Below, piece by piece: positions 1 through 7,525 of a DNA stretch of 56,533 nucleotides. The notes beneath the pieces were generated by a model that was not told where the DNA came from, ran no database searches, and was given only the letters and a program-made list of their open reading frames with translations. Origin of the DNA: an uncultured Pelagibacteraceae bacterium (lineage in GTDB: Bacteria > Pseudomonadota > Alphaproteobacteria > Pelagibacterales > Pelagibacteraceae); assembly GCA_902542855.1 (NCBI GenBank), contig CACBWE010000004.1, positions 1 to 56,533 on the forward strand, written 5' to 3'. The position numbers and the translations under genes are program-made. Position 1 is the stretch's first letter, and each line of letters begins with the position of its first letter.

Positions 1-2
1 TC

Positions 3-266
3 TTTTCGACTGATAAAGAGGGAAGACCAACTATATCTTATATAGATCAATTTCCAGAACCTCAAAACATGGATCAAGGAAATTTTTTACAAAGATTGTC
101 TGATGGATTAGAGGAAAGTAAAAATAAAATAATTACAAAATTACCTGTTGGATTCTCTGTGATTGCAAATAATTATTTCTGGCTTCATGGAAGAAAACCT
201 TTTAAAGAAAACAAGGAATTAAGCAGAGAATTACTAAGAATTAGAGGTTCTTTTTTTGTTAATTAA
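3..266 (+). CDS. glaH: Glutarate 2-hydroxylase (CsiD/GlaH family), C-terminal part; 5' end outside the window
   Basis: The open frame runs in from the left edge with no stop, so the ATG at 69 is internal. The visible 87 residues match, from memory, the C-terminus of E. coli CsiD/GlaH: a GRP-x5-YIDQF block, a LSDGLEESK block, LPVG, then NNYFWLHGR and a final R-ELLRIRG. WLHGR carries the distal iron-ligand histidine, and the arginine of RELLR is in the position that binds 2-oxoglutarate in this family. The family hydroxylates glutarate to L-2-hydroxyglutarate in lysine degradation, using Fe(II), O2 and 2-oxoglutarate. A P5C-reductase homologue and an amino-acid ABC transporter follow on the same strand. 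The HxD iron motif is outside the window. Confidence 0.8.
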   Translation, partial: FSTDKEGRPTISYIDQFPEPQNMDQGNFLQRLSDGLEESKNKIITKLPVGFSVIANNYFWLHGRKPFKENKELSRELLRIRGSFFVN

Positions 267-298
267 TTCAATATAATCAATATAAAGTATCCAAAATT

Positions 299-1066
299 AT
301 GAATTTAGGTTTTATTGGTACTGGAAAAATTGCAGCTTCAGTAATTACTGGAATATGTAAATCAAAAATTTCCTATAGGAAAATTATTATTTCTCCAAGA
401 AATAAAAAAATAGCTCTTAGGTTAAAAAGAAAGTTTAAAAAAATAATTATTGCCAAGGATAATCAACAAATTTTAGATCAATCTAATTGGGTATTTTTAT
501 CTGTTACACCTACTGTTGGTGAAAAAATTATTAAAGATTTAAAATTTAAATCGACCCAAACAGTTGTTAGTTTTATTTCAACAATTACTTTATCTCAATT
601 AAAGAAAGCAATTAAAGTAAAAGCAAAAATTATAAGAGCAATACCTCTACCTCCAATTTCATTAAAGAGAGGTCCTGTGCCTATTTGCCCTCCCAACTCA
701 AAAGTTAAAGCATTTTTTAATAATTTGGGCACAACTGTAGAAATTAAAAACGAAAAATCATCTATAAATTTTTGGTCAACATCTGGCATGATGGCACCTT
801 TTTATGAGATGTTGAGAGTAATGACTGATTGGTTGGTAAAAAGAGGGGTAAAAAGAAATAATGCTCAAAAATATATTACTTCTTTATTTTTAGCTTTATC
901 TGAAGATGCTGTAGTAAATTCAAAAGAAAATTTAAAGAATTTAGTAAATGAGTCTCAAACGCCAAAAGGGTTAAATGAACAAGGTGTGAAAGAATTAACT
1001 AAAGCTGGATTTTATAGATCTCTAGAAAAAACATTAAATAGCATTCACAGAAGACTTAACAAATAA
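299..1066 (+). CDS. Pyrroline-5-carboxylate reductase family protein
   Basis: A 255-residue protein opening with a Rossmann dinucleotide motif (GFIGTGKIA, residues 4-12). The segment RAIPLPPISLKRGP corresponds to the conserved R-x-MPN-P region of P5C reductases, but with LPP in place of MPN. A helical dimerisation domain follows. Known ProC enzymes reduce 1-pyrroline-5-carboxylate to proline with NAD(P)H and are about 270 residues long. The altered central motif and the absence of the usual glycine-rich tail suggest a divergent subfamily that may act on another imine or keto acid. It lies 32 bases after the glutarate hydroxylase end and 5 bases before an ABC transporter operon, so a shared transcript is likely. 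Confidence 0.7.
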   Translation: MNLGFIGTGKIAASVITGICKSKISYRKIIISPRNKKIALRLKRKFKKIIIAKDNQQILDQSNWVFLSVTPTVGEKIIKDLKFKSTQTVVSFISTITLSQLKKAIKVKAKIIRAIPLPPISLKRGPVPICPPNSKVKAFFNNLGTTVEIKNEKSSINFWSTSGMMAPFYEMLRVMTDWLVKRGVKRNNAQKYITSLFLALSEDAVVNSKENLKNLVNESQTPKGLNEQGVKELTKAGFYRSLEKTLNSIHRRLNK

Positions 1067-1071
1067 ATCAA

Positions 1072-1860
1072 ATGTCTGAAAATATTTTAGAGATTAATAA
1101 TTTAAGTAAACATTTTGGTGGATTAGCTGCAGTTTCAGATTGTTCAATAAAAGTTAAAAGAGGAACTATCACTGGTATCATTGGGCCAAATGGATCTGGT
1201 AAAACAACTTTATTTAATTTAATTGCTGGAAACTTAAAATCCTCTGGTGGAAATGTTGTTTTTGATGATGAAAATATTACTGATGTTCCATCTTATGAAT
1301 TATTTTCTAAAGGGTTGTTAAGAACATTTCAAATTGCACATGAGTTTTCAAATTTATCTGTTTTAGAAAATTTAATGATGGTTCCAGGAAATCAATCTGG
1401 AGAAAAAATAATGACAGCATTATTTAAACCAGGTTTAGTTGCACAAGAAGAGGCTGTGGTTAAAGAGAAAGCGAAAGAAGTTGTTGAATTTTTAAATTTA
1501 GGACATTTATCAAATGAGCTCGCTGGAAATCTTTCAGGTGGACAAAAGAAATTATTAGAACTTGGAAGAACCATGATGGTTGATGCAAAATTAGTATTAT
1601 TAGATGAAGTAGGGGCTGGAGTTAACAGGACTTTGTTAAAAGATCTTGGAACTGCAATAGAAAAGTTAAATAAAGAAAAAGGTTATACTTTTTGTATGAT
1701 TGAACATGATATGGATTTTATTGGAAGATTGTGTGATCCAGTGATTGTAATGGCTGAGGGGTCAGTATTATTTGAAGGAAGTGTTGAAGAAGCAAAAAAA
1801 GATGAGAAAGTTATCGAAAGCTATCTTGGAAGAGGATCAAAATTAAAGGATACAAATTAA
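1072..1860 (+). CDS. livG: Branched-chain amino acid/amide-type ABC transporter ATP-binding protein (LivG-like)
   Basis: A 262-residue ABC ATPase of the HAAT (LivG) type. Walker A is GPNGSGKTT at residues 38-46, the signature LSGGQ at 154-158 and Walker B LVLLDE at 174-179. The residue after the Walker B glutamate is valine where LivG proteins usually have proline (DEV instead of DEP). The long helical insert between Walker A and signature and the C-terminal SYLG motif are typical of LivG. It hydrolyses ATP on the cytoplasmic face of the LivH-LivM pore. It overlaps livF by one base (TAATG), which implies translational coupling. The substrate cannot be read from the ATPase: branched-chain amino acids, amides and urea all use this family. 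Confidence 0.9.
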   Translation: MSENILEINNLSKHFGGLAAVSDCSIKVKRGTITGIIGPNGSGKTTLFNLIAGNLKSSGGNVVFDDENITDVPSYELFSKGLLRTFQIAHEFSNLSVLENLMMVPGNQSGEKIMTALFKPGLVAQEEAVVKEKAKEVVEFLNLGHLSNELAGNLSGGQKKLLELGRTMMVDAKLVLLDEVGAGVNRTLLKDLGTAIEKLNKEKGYTFCMIEHDMDFIGRLCDPVIVMAEGSVLFEGSVEEAKKDEKVIESYLGRGSKLKDTN

Positions 1861-2567
1861 TGGCATATTTTGAAGGAATAGAAATGACAGGTGGTTATGG
1901 TAATGGTCCTGACATTATTAGTTCGTGTTCAGTAAATGTTAATAAAGGTGAAATAGTTTCTATTTTGGGGCCTAATGGTGCTGGCAAATCAACTGCCATG
2001 AAAGCAATGTTGGGCTTGTTGAATTTAAAGTCTGGATCAGTAAAGATTGATGGTAAAGATATTTCAAAATTATCTCCTCAAGATCGAGTTAAGCAAGGTA
2101 TTTCTTTTGTGCCACAGACTAAAAATGTTTTTGCAGGGATGACTGTTGAAGAAAATTTAGAAATGGGTGCATTTCTTGTTGAGGATGAAATCAAAAATAT
2201 AATTGAGGAAATTTATGAATTATTTCCAATTTTAAGAGAGAAAAGAAATCAGTTGGTTGGTGAACTTTCTGGAGGTCAAAGACAACAAGTAGCTCTAGGT
2301 CGAGCTTTAATGATTAAACCCACTGTTTTAATGTTAGACGAGCCAACTGCCGGTGTATCGCCAATTGTGATGGACGAATTATTTGATCATATTGTAAAAG
2401 TAAAAAGAACAAACGTTGCTATCTTAATGGTAGAACAAAATGCAAAACAAGCCTTAAGCATTTCAGATAGAGGCTACGTGCTAGTTACTGGAGAAAATCG
2501 TTATTCAGGAACTGGAAAAGAATTATTAGACGATCCAAGAGTAAGAAGCTCTTTTTTGGGAGGGTAA
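1860..2567 (+). CDS. livF: Branched-chain amino acid/amide-type ABC transporter ATP-binding protein (LivF-like)
   Basis: A 235-residue second ATPase of the transporter. Walker A GPNGAGKST is at residues 37-45, the signature LSGGQ at 136-140, and Walker B VLMLDEP at 156-162 followed by TAGVSP. Length and the C-terminal LGG are normal for LivF. The start ATG uses the last base of livG's stop codon, and livH begins two bases after its stop. Together the two ATPases form the heterodimeric motor of the LivFGHM importer. Confidence 0.92.
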   Translation: MAYFEGIEMTGGYGNGPDIISSCSVNVNKGEIVSILGPNGAGKSTAMKAMLGLLNLKSGSVKIDGKDISKLSPQDRVKQGISFVPQTKNVFAGMTVEENLEMGAFLVEDEIKNIIEEIYELFPILREKRNQLVGELSGGQRQQVALGRALMIKPTVLMLDEPTAGVSPIVMDELFDHIVKVKRTNVAILMVEQNAKQALSISDRGYVLVTGENRYSGTGKELLDDPRVRSSFLGG

Positions 2568-2568
2568 T

Positions 2569-3579
2569 ATGGATTTTGTAAATGCAATAATTCTTTTATT
2601 AAATTATATATTTATTCCTGCATTAACTTATGGTTCTCAGTTAGCATTAGGTGCAATATTTGTAACATTAATCTATGGAATTTTAAGATTTGCAAACTTT
2701 GCGACTGGTGACATGATGTCTTTTGGAACCATGATGACAATATTGTTTACATGGTATTTTCAATCTTTAGGTGTCTCTTTAGGTGTTTTACCTACTGCTT
2801 TATTGGCTATTCCATTTGGAATAATTTTCATGATTTTTTACATGCTTATAATAGATAAGTTTGTCTTTAAGTATTATAGAAATCAAAAAAGTCCCCCAGT
2901 TCAATTTGCAATGGTGAGTATTGGAGTAATGTTTGTAACACAAGCAGTGGTAAGAATTATTATTGGACCTGGTGACAGAAGATTTTTTGATGGTGAAAAA
3001 TTTATTATTAAAGCTCGTGAATTTAAGGAGATGACAGGTTTAAATGAAGGTCTTGCATTGAAATCAACTCAAGTGATAACCATTTTTGTAACAATAGTTT
3101 TAGTCTCTTTATTGTTTTGGTTTTTAAATAGAACAAAAACTGGAAAAAGTATGAAAGCTTATTCTGATAATGAAGATCTTGCTTTGTTGTCAGGTATTGA
3201 TCCAAAAAAAATAGTTTTAGTTACTTGGGTTATTGCTGGAATTTTAGCTACAATAGGCGGTGCTTTGTATGGTTTGGATAAAAGTTTTAAACCATTTACT
3301 TATTTTAATAATATGCTTCCTATTTTTGCTGCTGCAATTGTTGGAGGAATTGGAAATCCATTTGGAGCTTTTTTAGGTGGATATGTAATTGCTTTTTCTG
3401 AAATATTGCTCACTTACGCATATAAAAAATTCTTTATGTATATTTTACCAGAAAGTATGGAGCCAAGTAGTTTGGTTCAGTTATTATCCACAGATTATAA
3501 GTTTGCAGTCTCGTTTTCTATTCTTGTAATTGTTTTAATTTATCGACCTTCGGGAATATTTAAGGGGAAAGTATTGTGA
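2569..3579 (+). CDS. livH: Branched-chain amino acid/amide-type ABC transporter permease (LivH-like)
   Basis: A 336-residue hydrophobic protein with about eight predicted membrane segments. It carries the LivH hallmarks: an early GAIFVTLIYGILRFANFATGD segment and, near residue 260, AAAIVGGIGNPFGAFLGG, the cytoplasmic coupling loop that contacts the ATPases. It makes one half of the inner-membrane pore. The next gene, livM, starts with a GTG that overlaps this stop codon (GTGA, 4 bases), so translation is probably coupled. The usual LivH is about 300 residues; the extra length lies in the periplasmic/C-terminal parts. Confidence 0.9.
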   Translation: MDFVNAIILLLNYIFIPALTYGSQLALGAIFVTLIYGILRFANFATGDMMSFGTMMTILFTWYFQSLGVSLGVLPTALLAIPFGIIFMIFYMLIIDKFVFKYYRNQKSPPVQFAMVSIGVMFVTQAVVRIIIGPGDRRFFDGEKFIIKAREFKEMTGLNEGLALKSTQVITIFVTIVLVSLLFWFLNRTKTGKSMKAYSDNEDLALLSGIDPKKIVLVTWVIAGILATIGGALYGLDKSFKPFTYFNNMLPIFAAAIVGGIGNPFGAFLGGYVIAFSEILLTYAYKKFFMYILPESMEPSSLVQLLSTDYKFAVSFSILVIVLIYRPSGIFKGKVL

Positions 3580-4946
3580 GAAAAAACCTAAATGTAATTG
3601 CAGCATATAGTATCATGATGGTACTCATTCTGATGGTTGGTATATTTCAGTCTTGGAACATAGCGTTATCAATATTTAATCTTTGTTTAATTTCTGCAGT
3701 TATGACAATGGGTGCGAATATTCAATGGGGATATGCTGGTTTAATTAATTTTGGAATTATGGGCTATACAGCTTTAGGTGGTTTAGCTGCGGTATTAATA
3801 TCTGTAGATCCTGTCCAAGAAGCTTGGAGGGCTGGAGGTTTCGACATTCTAATGTCGTTGTGGCTGATAGTAGTAATGGTATTAGTTATACGCTTTGTTT
3901 TAAAAAGATTTGAAAAATCAAAAATAAGAACGTACAGCATAGCTGCAATAATAATTTCAGGTATTTTACTTATCAGATTTTCTGCAGAGCCAGGCATAGA
4001 AGCAATTGAAGCAGTAGATCCAGCTAAAACTGGTTTCTTAGGAGGATTTGGATTACCAATTATATTTTCTTGGATAGTTGGAGCACTTTTTGCTGGTAGT
4101 TTAGCTTTTATAGTTGGAAAAGTTGCGCTTGGTCTTAGAGCAGATTATTTAGCTATCGCAACACTTCTTATTTCTGAAATTGTTATTGCAATTATTAAAC
4201 ATGAAGACTGGCTCACAAGAGGAGTCAAAAATGTTATCGGCTTAAAAAGACCTGCACCTTATGAAGTAGATCTTCAAACAACTGATTGGTTTATTAAATT
4301 AGTTGAAAAGTTTAATTCAGGAAAATTAAGTGTAATTGAGAATTTAGCTGATAGACAAGCTGCTTTAAATCAACTTGTTATTGAAGGCTCTTCAGTATTT
4401 GTAAAACTGTGTTATTCAGGATTATTTTTAGTAGTAGTAATCATTCTTTTAATTTTAACTCAAAAGGCTCTTTATTCTCCATGGGGAAGAATGATGAGGG
4501 CAATTAGAGACAATGAGGAAGCTGCAAATGCAATGGGTAAAAATGTTGTTAAACAACATTTACTAATTTTTATTTTAGGCTCAGCAATTGTTGGAATTGC
4601 AGGTGCAATGCTTGTTACACAAGATGGTTTATTTACACCGGGAAGTTATAGACCTATGAGATATACTTTTTTGATTTGGGTGATGGTAATTGTTGGAGGA
4701 AGTGGAAATAATTTTGGAGCAATTTTAGGAGGATTTGTTGTTTGGTTTTTATGGATAGAAGCTGCACCAATATCATTATTCTTAATAAACTTTTTCACTG
4801 CGGGAATTCCTGAAACAAATGCACTTAAAGCTCATTTAATTGAAAGCGTTCCTTATTTCAGATTTTTACTGATGGGATTAGGATTGTTGTTTATTATGAG
4901 GTATAGACCTAAAGGTATACTTCCTGAAAAAATAGAAATAAAGTAA
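3576..4946 (+). CDS. livM: Branched-chain amino acid/amide-type ABC transporter permease (LivM-like)
   Basis: A 456-residue membrane protein with a GTG start overlapping the livH stop. LivM features include GYAGLINFGIMGYTALGG near residue 50, LGLRADYLAIATL near 190, the EAA-like loop AIRDNEEAANAMG near 305, and VGGSGNNFGAILGG near 370. It is longer than a typical LivM because of a hydrophilic stretch (residues 215-275) between membrane segments. It pairs with LivH as the pore. No binding protein follows on this strand; the nearest candidate is the LivK-like gene at 6225-7415 on the other strand. Confidence 0.9.
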   Translation: MRKNLNVIAAYSIMMVLILMVGIFQSWNIALSIFNLCLISAVMTMGANIQWGYAGLINFGIMGYTALGGLAAVLISVDPVQEAWRAGGFDILMSLWLIVVMVLVIRFVLKRFEKSKIRTYSIAAIIISGILLIRFSAEPGIEAIEAVDPAKTGFLGGFGLPIIFSWIVGALFAGSLAFIVGKVALGLRADYLAIATLLISEIVIAIIKHEDWLTRGVKNVIGLKRPAPYEVDLQTTDWFIKLVEKFNSGKLSVIENLADRQAALNQLVIEGSSVFVKLCYSGLFLVVVIILLILTQKALYSPWGRMMRAIRDNEEAANAMGKNVVKQHLLIFILGSAIVGIAGAMLVTQDGLFTPGSYRPMRYTFLIWVMVIVGGSGNNFGAILGGFVVWFLWIEAAPISLFLINFFTAGIPETNALKAHLIESVPYFRFLLMGLGLLFIMRYRPKGILPEKIEIK

Positions 4947-4951
4947 ACGTA

Positions 4952-5023
4952 ATGAAATATATTATATTAGGTGCTGCTGCTGCTTGGGCTTTGTATATGG
5001 CTGATAAGTATTTATTCTTTTAA
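4952..5023 (+). CDS. Small hydrophobic peptide, 23 residues, between livM and an MFS gene
   Basis: A short open frame beginning five bases after the livM stop and ending in TAATG, so its stop codon shares one base with the start of the MFS transporter gene. The peptide is MKYIILGAAAAWALYMADKY plus LFF, a single short hydrophobic helix with a positively charged N-terminus. The overlap matches the other coupled junctions here (livG/livF, 17652, 22853), which supports real translation. I do not recognise it. It could be a small transporter-associated peptide or simply a leader that couples translation to the MFS gene. Confidence 0.5.
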   Translation: MKYIILGAAAAWALYMADKYLFF

Positions 5024-6192
5024 TGAATAAAAATCTTTCGTTACTTATATTAAGCCAGATTTTTGCTTTTACAGCTGCCCCAGTCACCGTTTTTTTAAGT
5101 GGTATAATTGGTTCAAAATTTAGTCCAATAAATACTTTAGCAACTCTTCCAATGGCTTTGTCAGTAGTCGGAATTGCGTTATTTGCATTTTTTGCTGCAA
5201 AGTTAATGAGTATAATTGGACGGAAATTGGGATTCATTTACGCATCAGTAGGTACATGTTTTGCATCTCTTTTAACTGCATACTCTATAATTATAGAAAG
5301 TTTTGTCTTATATAATTTAGGATGCTTTTTAATTGGTGGAGGAATAGCTTTTAGCCATCAATATCGTTTTGCAGCAGTCGAGGTTGTGGATAAGGATTAT
5401 GCACCAAAAGCAATTTCTATCATTTTGTTAGCAGGAATAGGTTCGGCCTTTATTGGTCCAAACATTGCAAACATTTCAAAAGAATTAATTTCAGATCATA
5501 TGTATGCAGGTTCTTATCTTACACTTGCCATTTTATCTATCTCATCAACAATATTTTTAATTTTTTATCAGGAACCAAAAACGATATCTAGTAATCAATA
5601 TAAAACAGGAAGAAGTTTTTTTGAGCTTATCTCACAACCTAGATTTCTACAGGCACTGATAGCTTCAGCTTTTGCGTATGCAGTAATGACTTTTTTAATG
5701 ACAGCAACTCCCATAAGTATGCATTTGATGGATAAAATAAGTTTATCCAAGACTGGATTTGTTATTCAGCTTCATATAGCAGCCATGTTTTTACCTTCAT
5801 TAATTACTGGAAATTTAATTAAAAGGTTTGGTCATAGTAAAATTATGCATATGGGAGTTTTATTATTTTTAATCACAATAATTACTAGTTTGTTTGAACA
5901 AAATTTTATTAATTATATGATTGCTCTTATTTTTCTAGGGCTAGGATGGAATTTTTTATTTATATCAGGAACAAGTTTACTTGTTTTGTGTTATAGAGAA
6001 GAGGAGAAATATAGAGCTCAAGGGTATAATGATTTAATTGTTTATTCTATACAAGCAGCAGCGAGTTTGTCTGCTGGGGTGTTTCTAAGCTTAACTAGCT
6101 GGAAAACTATGAATTTAATTTGTTTGATTTTTCTAATTATCATAGCTCTATCTACCATAAGAGCTGACTTAAAAAAAAACCCCAGTAATTAA
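5023..6192 (+). CDS. Major facilitator superfamily transporter
   Basis: A 389-residue protein with about twelve hydrophobic segments and an MFS loop between segments 2 and 3 (KLMSIIGRKLGF, near residues 60-71), the counterpart of the G-x3-D-R-x-GR motif but lacking the aspartate. A second copy of the motif appears after the central loop (GNLIKRFGHSK, near residue 265), as expected for the two six-helix halves. Substrate unknown. It starts in the stop codon of the 23-residue peptide. Its stop codon lies inside a terminator hairpin, so this gene ends the livGFHM transcription unit. Confidence 0.8.
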   Translation: MNKNLSLLILSQIFAFTAAPVTVFLSGIIGSKFSPINTLATLPMALSVVGIALFAFFAAKLMSIIGRKLGFIYASVGTCFASLLTAYSIIIESFVLYNLGCFLIGGGIAFSHQYRFAAVEVVDKDYAPKAISIILLAGIGSAFIGPNIANISKELISDHMYAGSYLTLAILSISSTIFLIFYQEPKTISSNQYKTGRSFFELISQPRFLQALIASAFAYAVMTFLMTATPISMHLMDKISLSKTGFVIQLHIAAMFLPSLITGNLIKRFGHSKIMHMGVLLFLITIITSLFEQNFINYMIALIFLGLGWNFLFISGTSLLVLCYREEEKYRAQGYNDLIVYSIQAAASLSAGVFLSLTSWKTMNLICLIFLIIIALSTIRADLKKNPSN

Positions 6193-6208
6193 ATTACTGG
6201 GGTTTTTT
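6171..6208. terminator. Bidirectional intrinsic terminator between the MFS gene and livK
   Basis: An 11-bp inverted repeat CCCCAGTAATT/AATTACTGGGG (6180-6190 and 6192-6202) has a run of nine A on the left and six T on the right. It therefore reads as a rho-independent terminator on both strands, serving the two convergent units. The MFS stop codon TAA (6190-6192) sits at the tip of the hairpin. Confidence 0.9.
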
Positions 6209-6224
6209 GAATTAAGATAAAAAA

Positions 6225-7415
6225 TTATCTTTGTTTTTTTGTTTTGAATTTTCCACCTTTAATTTCTTGTTCTAAGAAAGAACCTTCAGCTTCACCAACG
6301 CTAGTAAAAGTTACTCCAGTTGCACCTTCGTAATTAATCTTTTTACCTTTTGCTAGTAAGTCTAAACCTTTCTTAAGTTCACCTGGATAAATTTTAGTTC
6401 CAGGAGCATTAGCAACATCCATTACATTTTTTGCAATTGATGCTCTGTCAGCAGAGTTACCTGCTTGCATTGCAAGAACGATTAAAGCAGCTGCATCGTA
6501 AGATTCACCTGTGTAAGGACCAGAAGCTTCTACACCTCCAGCTTTTGCAACTTCAGCAAATATACCTGCACCTTTACCAGTAGAACCTGGTAATGATCCA
6601 AATGATTTGCTTAAATCTTTTCCGAATGCATCAACTAAAGATTGACCAATCATACCATCTGATAAAATAAATCTATCAAACGCACCAGAGTCTAAAGAAG
6701 CTTGAATAATTCCTTTTCCTCCTTGGTCAAGATAGCCAATAACTGCTACAGCATCACCACCAGCAGAAGCAAGAGTTGCTACTTCAGATGAGTAATCTGC
6801 TTTTCCATCTTCGTGAGCAGTTACAGTTGTAACTTTAATACCATGAGCTTCAACTGCCGCTTTGTAAACATCAGCTAAACCTTTACCATAGTCATTGTTA
6901 GTATAAGTGATTGCAACACTTTTTACTTTTCTGTCTTTAGTTATATCAGCTAAAATTTGACCACCTCTAGCATCTGATGGAGCAGTTCTAAAGAAATACC
7001 CTTTGTCGTCTAGAGTTGTTAATCCTGGAGAAGTAGCTGAAGGTGAAATCATTACTACACCATTTGGTACAGCAACGTTAGTTGCAATAGCACCAGTTAC
7101 ACCTGAACAGTCTGCTCCCATAATTGCAGCTACACCACCTGAAATTAAACCTTCAGCTGCAGCTGTTGCCGCTGCTGAGTCAACACAAGTTGAGTCTGCT
7201 CTTACTGGCTCAATTTTTTTTCCACCTAATAGTGAACCTGAATCAGATGCTTCTTTAAATGCAAGCTCTGCAGATGCAGCCATAGCTGGAGTTAGAGATT
7301 CAATAGGACCAGTGAATCCTAAGATTATCCCCATTTTAATCGAATGTCCGTCTGCCATTACATTTGAACCAAAACTTGATACAAATATAAATACAGCGAT
7401 AAATAGTTTTCTCAT
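6225..7415 (-). CDS. livK: ABC transporter periplasmic substrate-binding protein (LivK/HAAT family)
   Basis: A 396-residue type I periplasmic binding protein. Residues 1-21 form a signal peptide ending VMA, with cleavage likely before DGHSIKMG. The mature protein begins with the family motif ILGFTGPIESLTP, then shows ADSTCVDSAAATAAAEGLI and GADCSGVTGAIA, which fit the first ligand-binding lobe. Two cysteines (in STCVDS and ADCSG) could form the disulphide common in this family. It is convergent with livGFHM-MFS and shares their terminator, so it has its own promoter between 7416 and 7525; a purine-rich AGAGGAAG Shine-Dalgarno precedes the ATG. Separate transcription would allow the high binding-protein excess seen with such importers. 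Confidence 0.9.
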   Translation of the reverse strand: MRKLFIAVFIFVSSFGSNVMADGHSIKMGIILGFTGPIESLTPAMAASAELAFKEASDSGSLLGGKKIEPVRADSTCVDSAAATAAAEGLISGGVAAIMGADCSGVTGAIATNVAVPNGVVMISPSATSPGLTTLDDKGYFFRTAPSDARGGQILADITKDRKVKSVAITYTNNDYGKGLADVYKAAVEAHGIKVTTVTAHEDGKADYSSEVATLASAGGDAVAVIGYLDQGGKGIIQASLDSGAFDRFILSDGMIGQSLVDAFGKDLSKSFGSLPGSTGKGAGIFAEVAKAGGVEASGPYTGESYDAAALIVLAMQAGNSADRASIAKNVMDVANAPGTKIYPGELKKGLDLLAKGKKINYEGATGVTFTSVGEAEGSFLEQEIKGGKFKTKKQR

Positions 7416-7463
7416 TATCTTCCTCTATATTGTTAACAATTTATAAAAGACCAATTTAAGTAT

Positions 7464-7480
7464 GAATATTGTTAATATTC
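7464..7480. promoter_or_regulatory. Short dyad GAATATT-N3-AATATTC upstream of livK
   Basis: A 7-bp perfect inverted repeat separated by GTT lies about 50 bases upstream of the livK start, in the only non-coding space between livK and the aldehyde dehydrogenase gene. It may be an operator, but AT-rich dyads of this size can arise by chance and no recognised regulator is in the window. Confidence 0.25.
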
Positions 7481-7525
7481 AATGACAAAATTATCCTATT
7501 TTAGACAGTTAATTGACGCTGAAAA

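Noticed and set aside
69-266. Reading 69-266 as a complete 65-residue gene
   Set aside because: The frame is open back to the left edge and the residues before the ATG continue the CsiD similarity, so it is the end of a longer gene.
7003-7446. A 147-residue plus-strand frame opposite livK
   Set aside because: It is the antisense shadow of a clear binding-protein gene, with low-complexity Ala/Ser/Pro composition.
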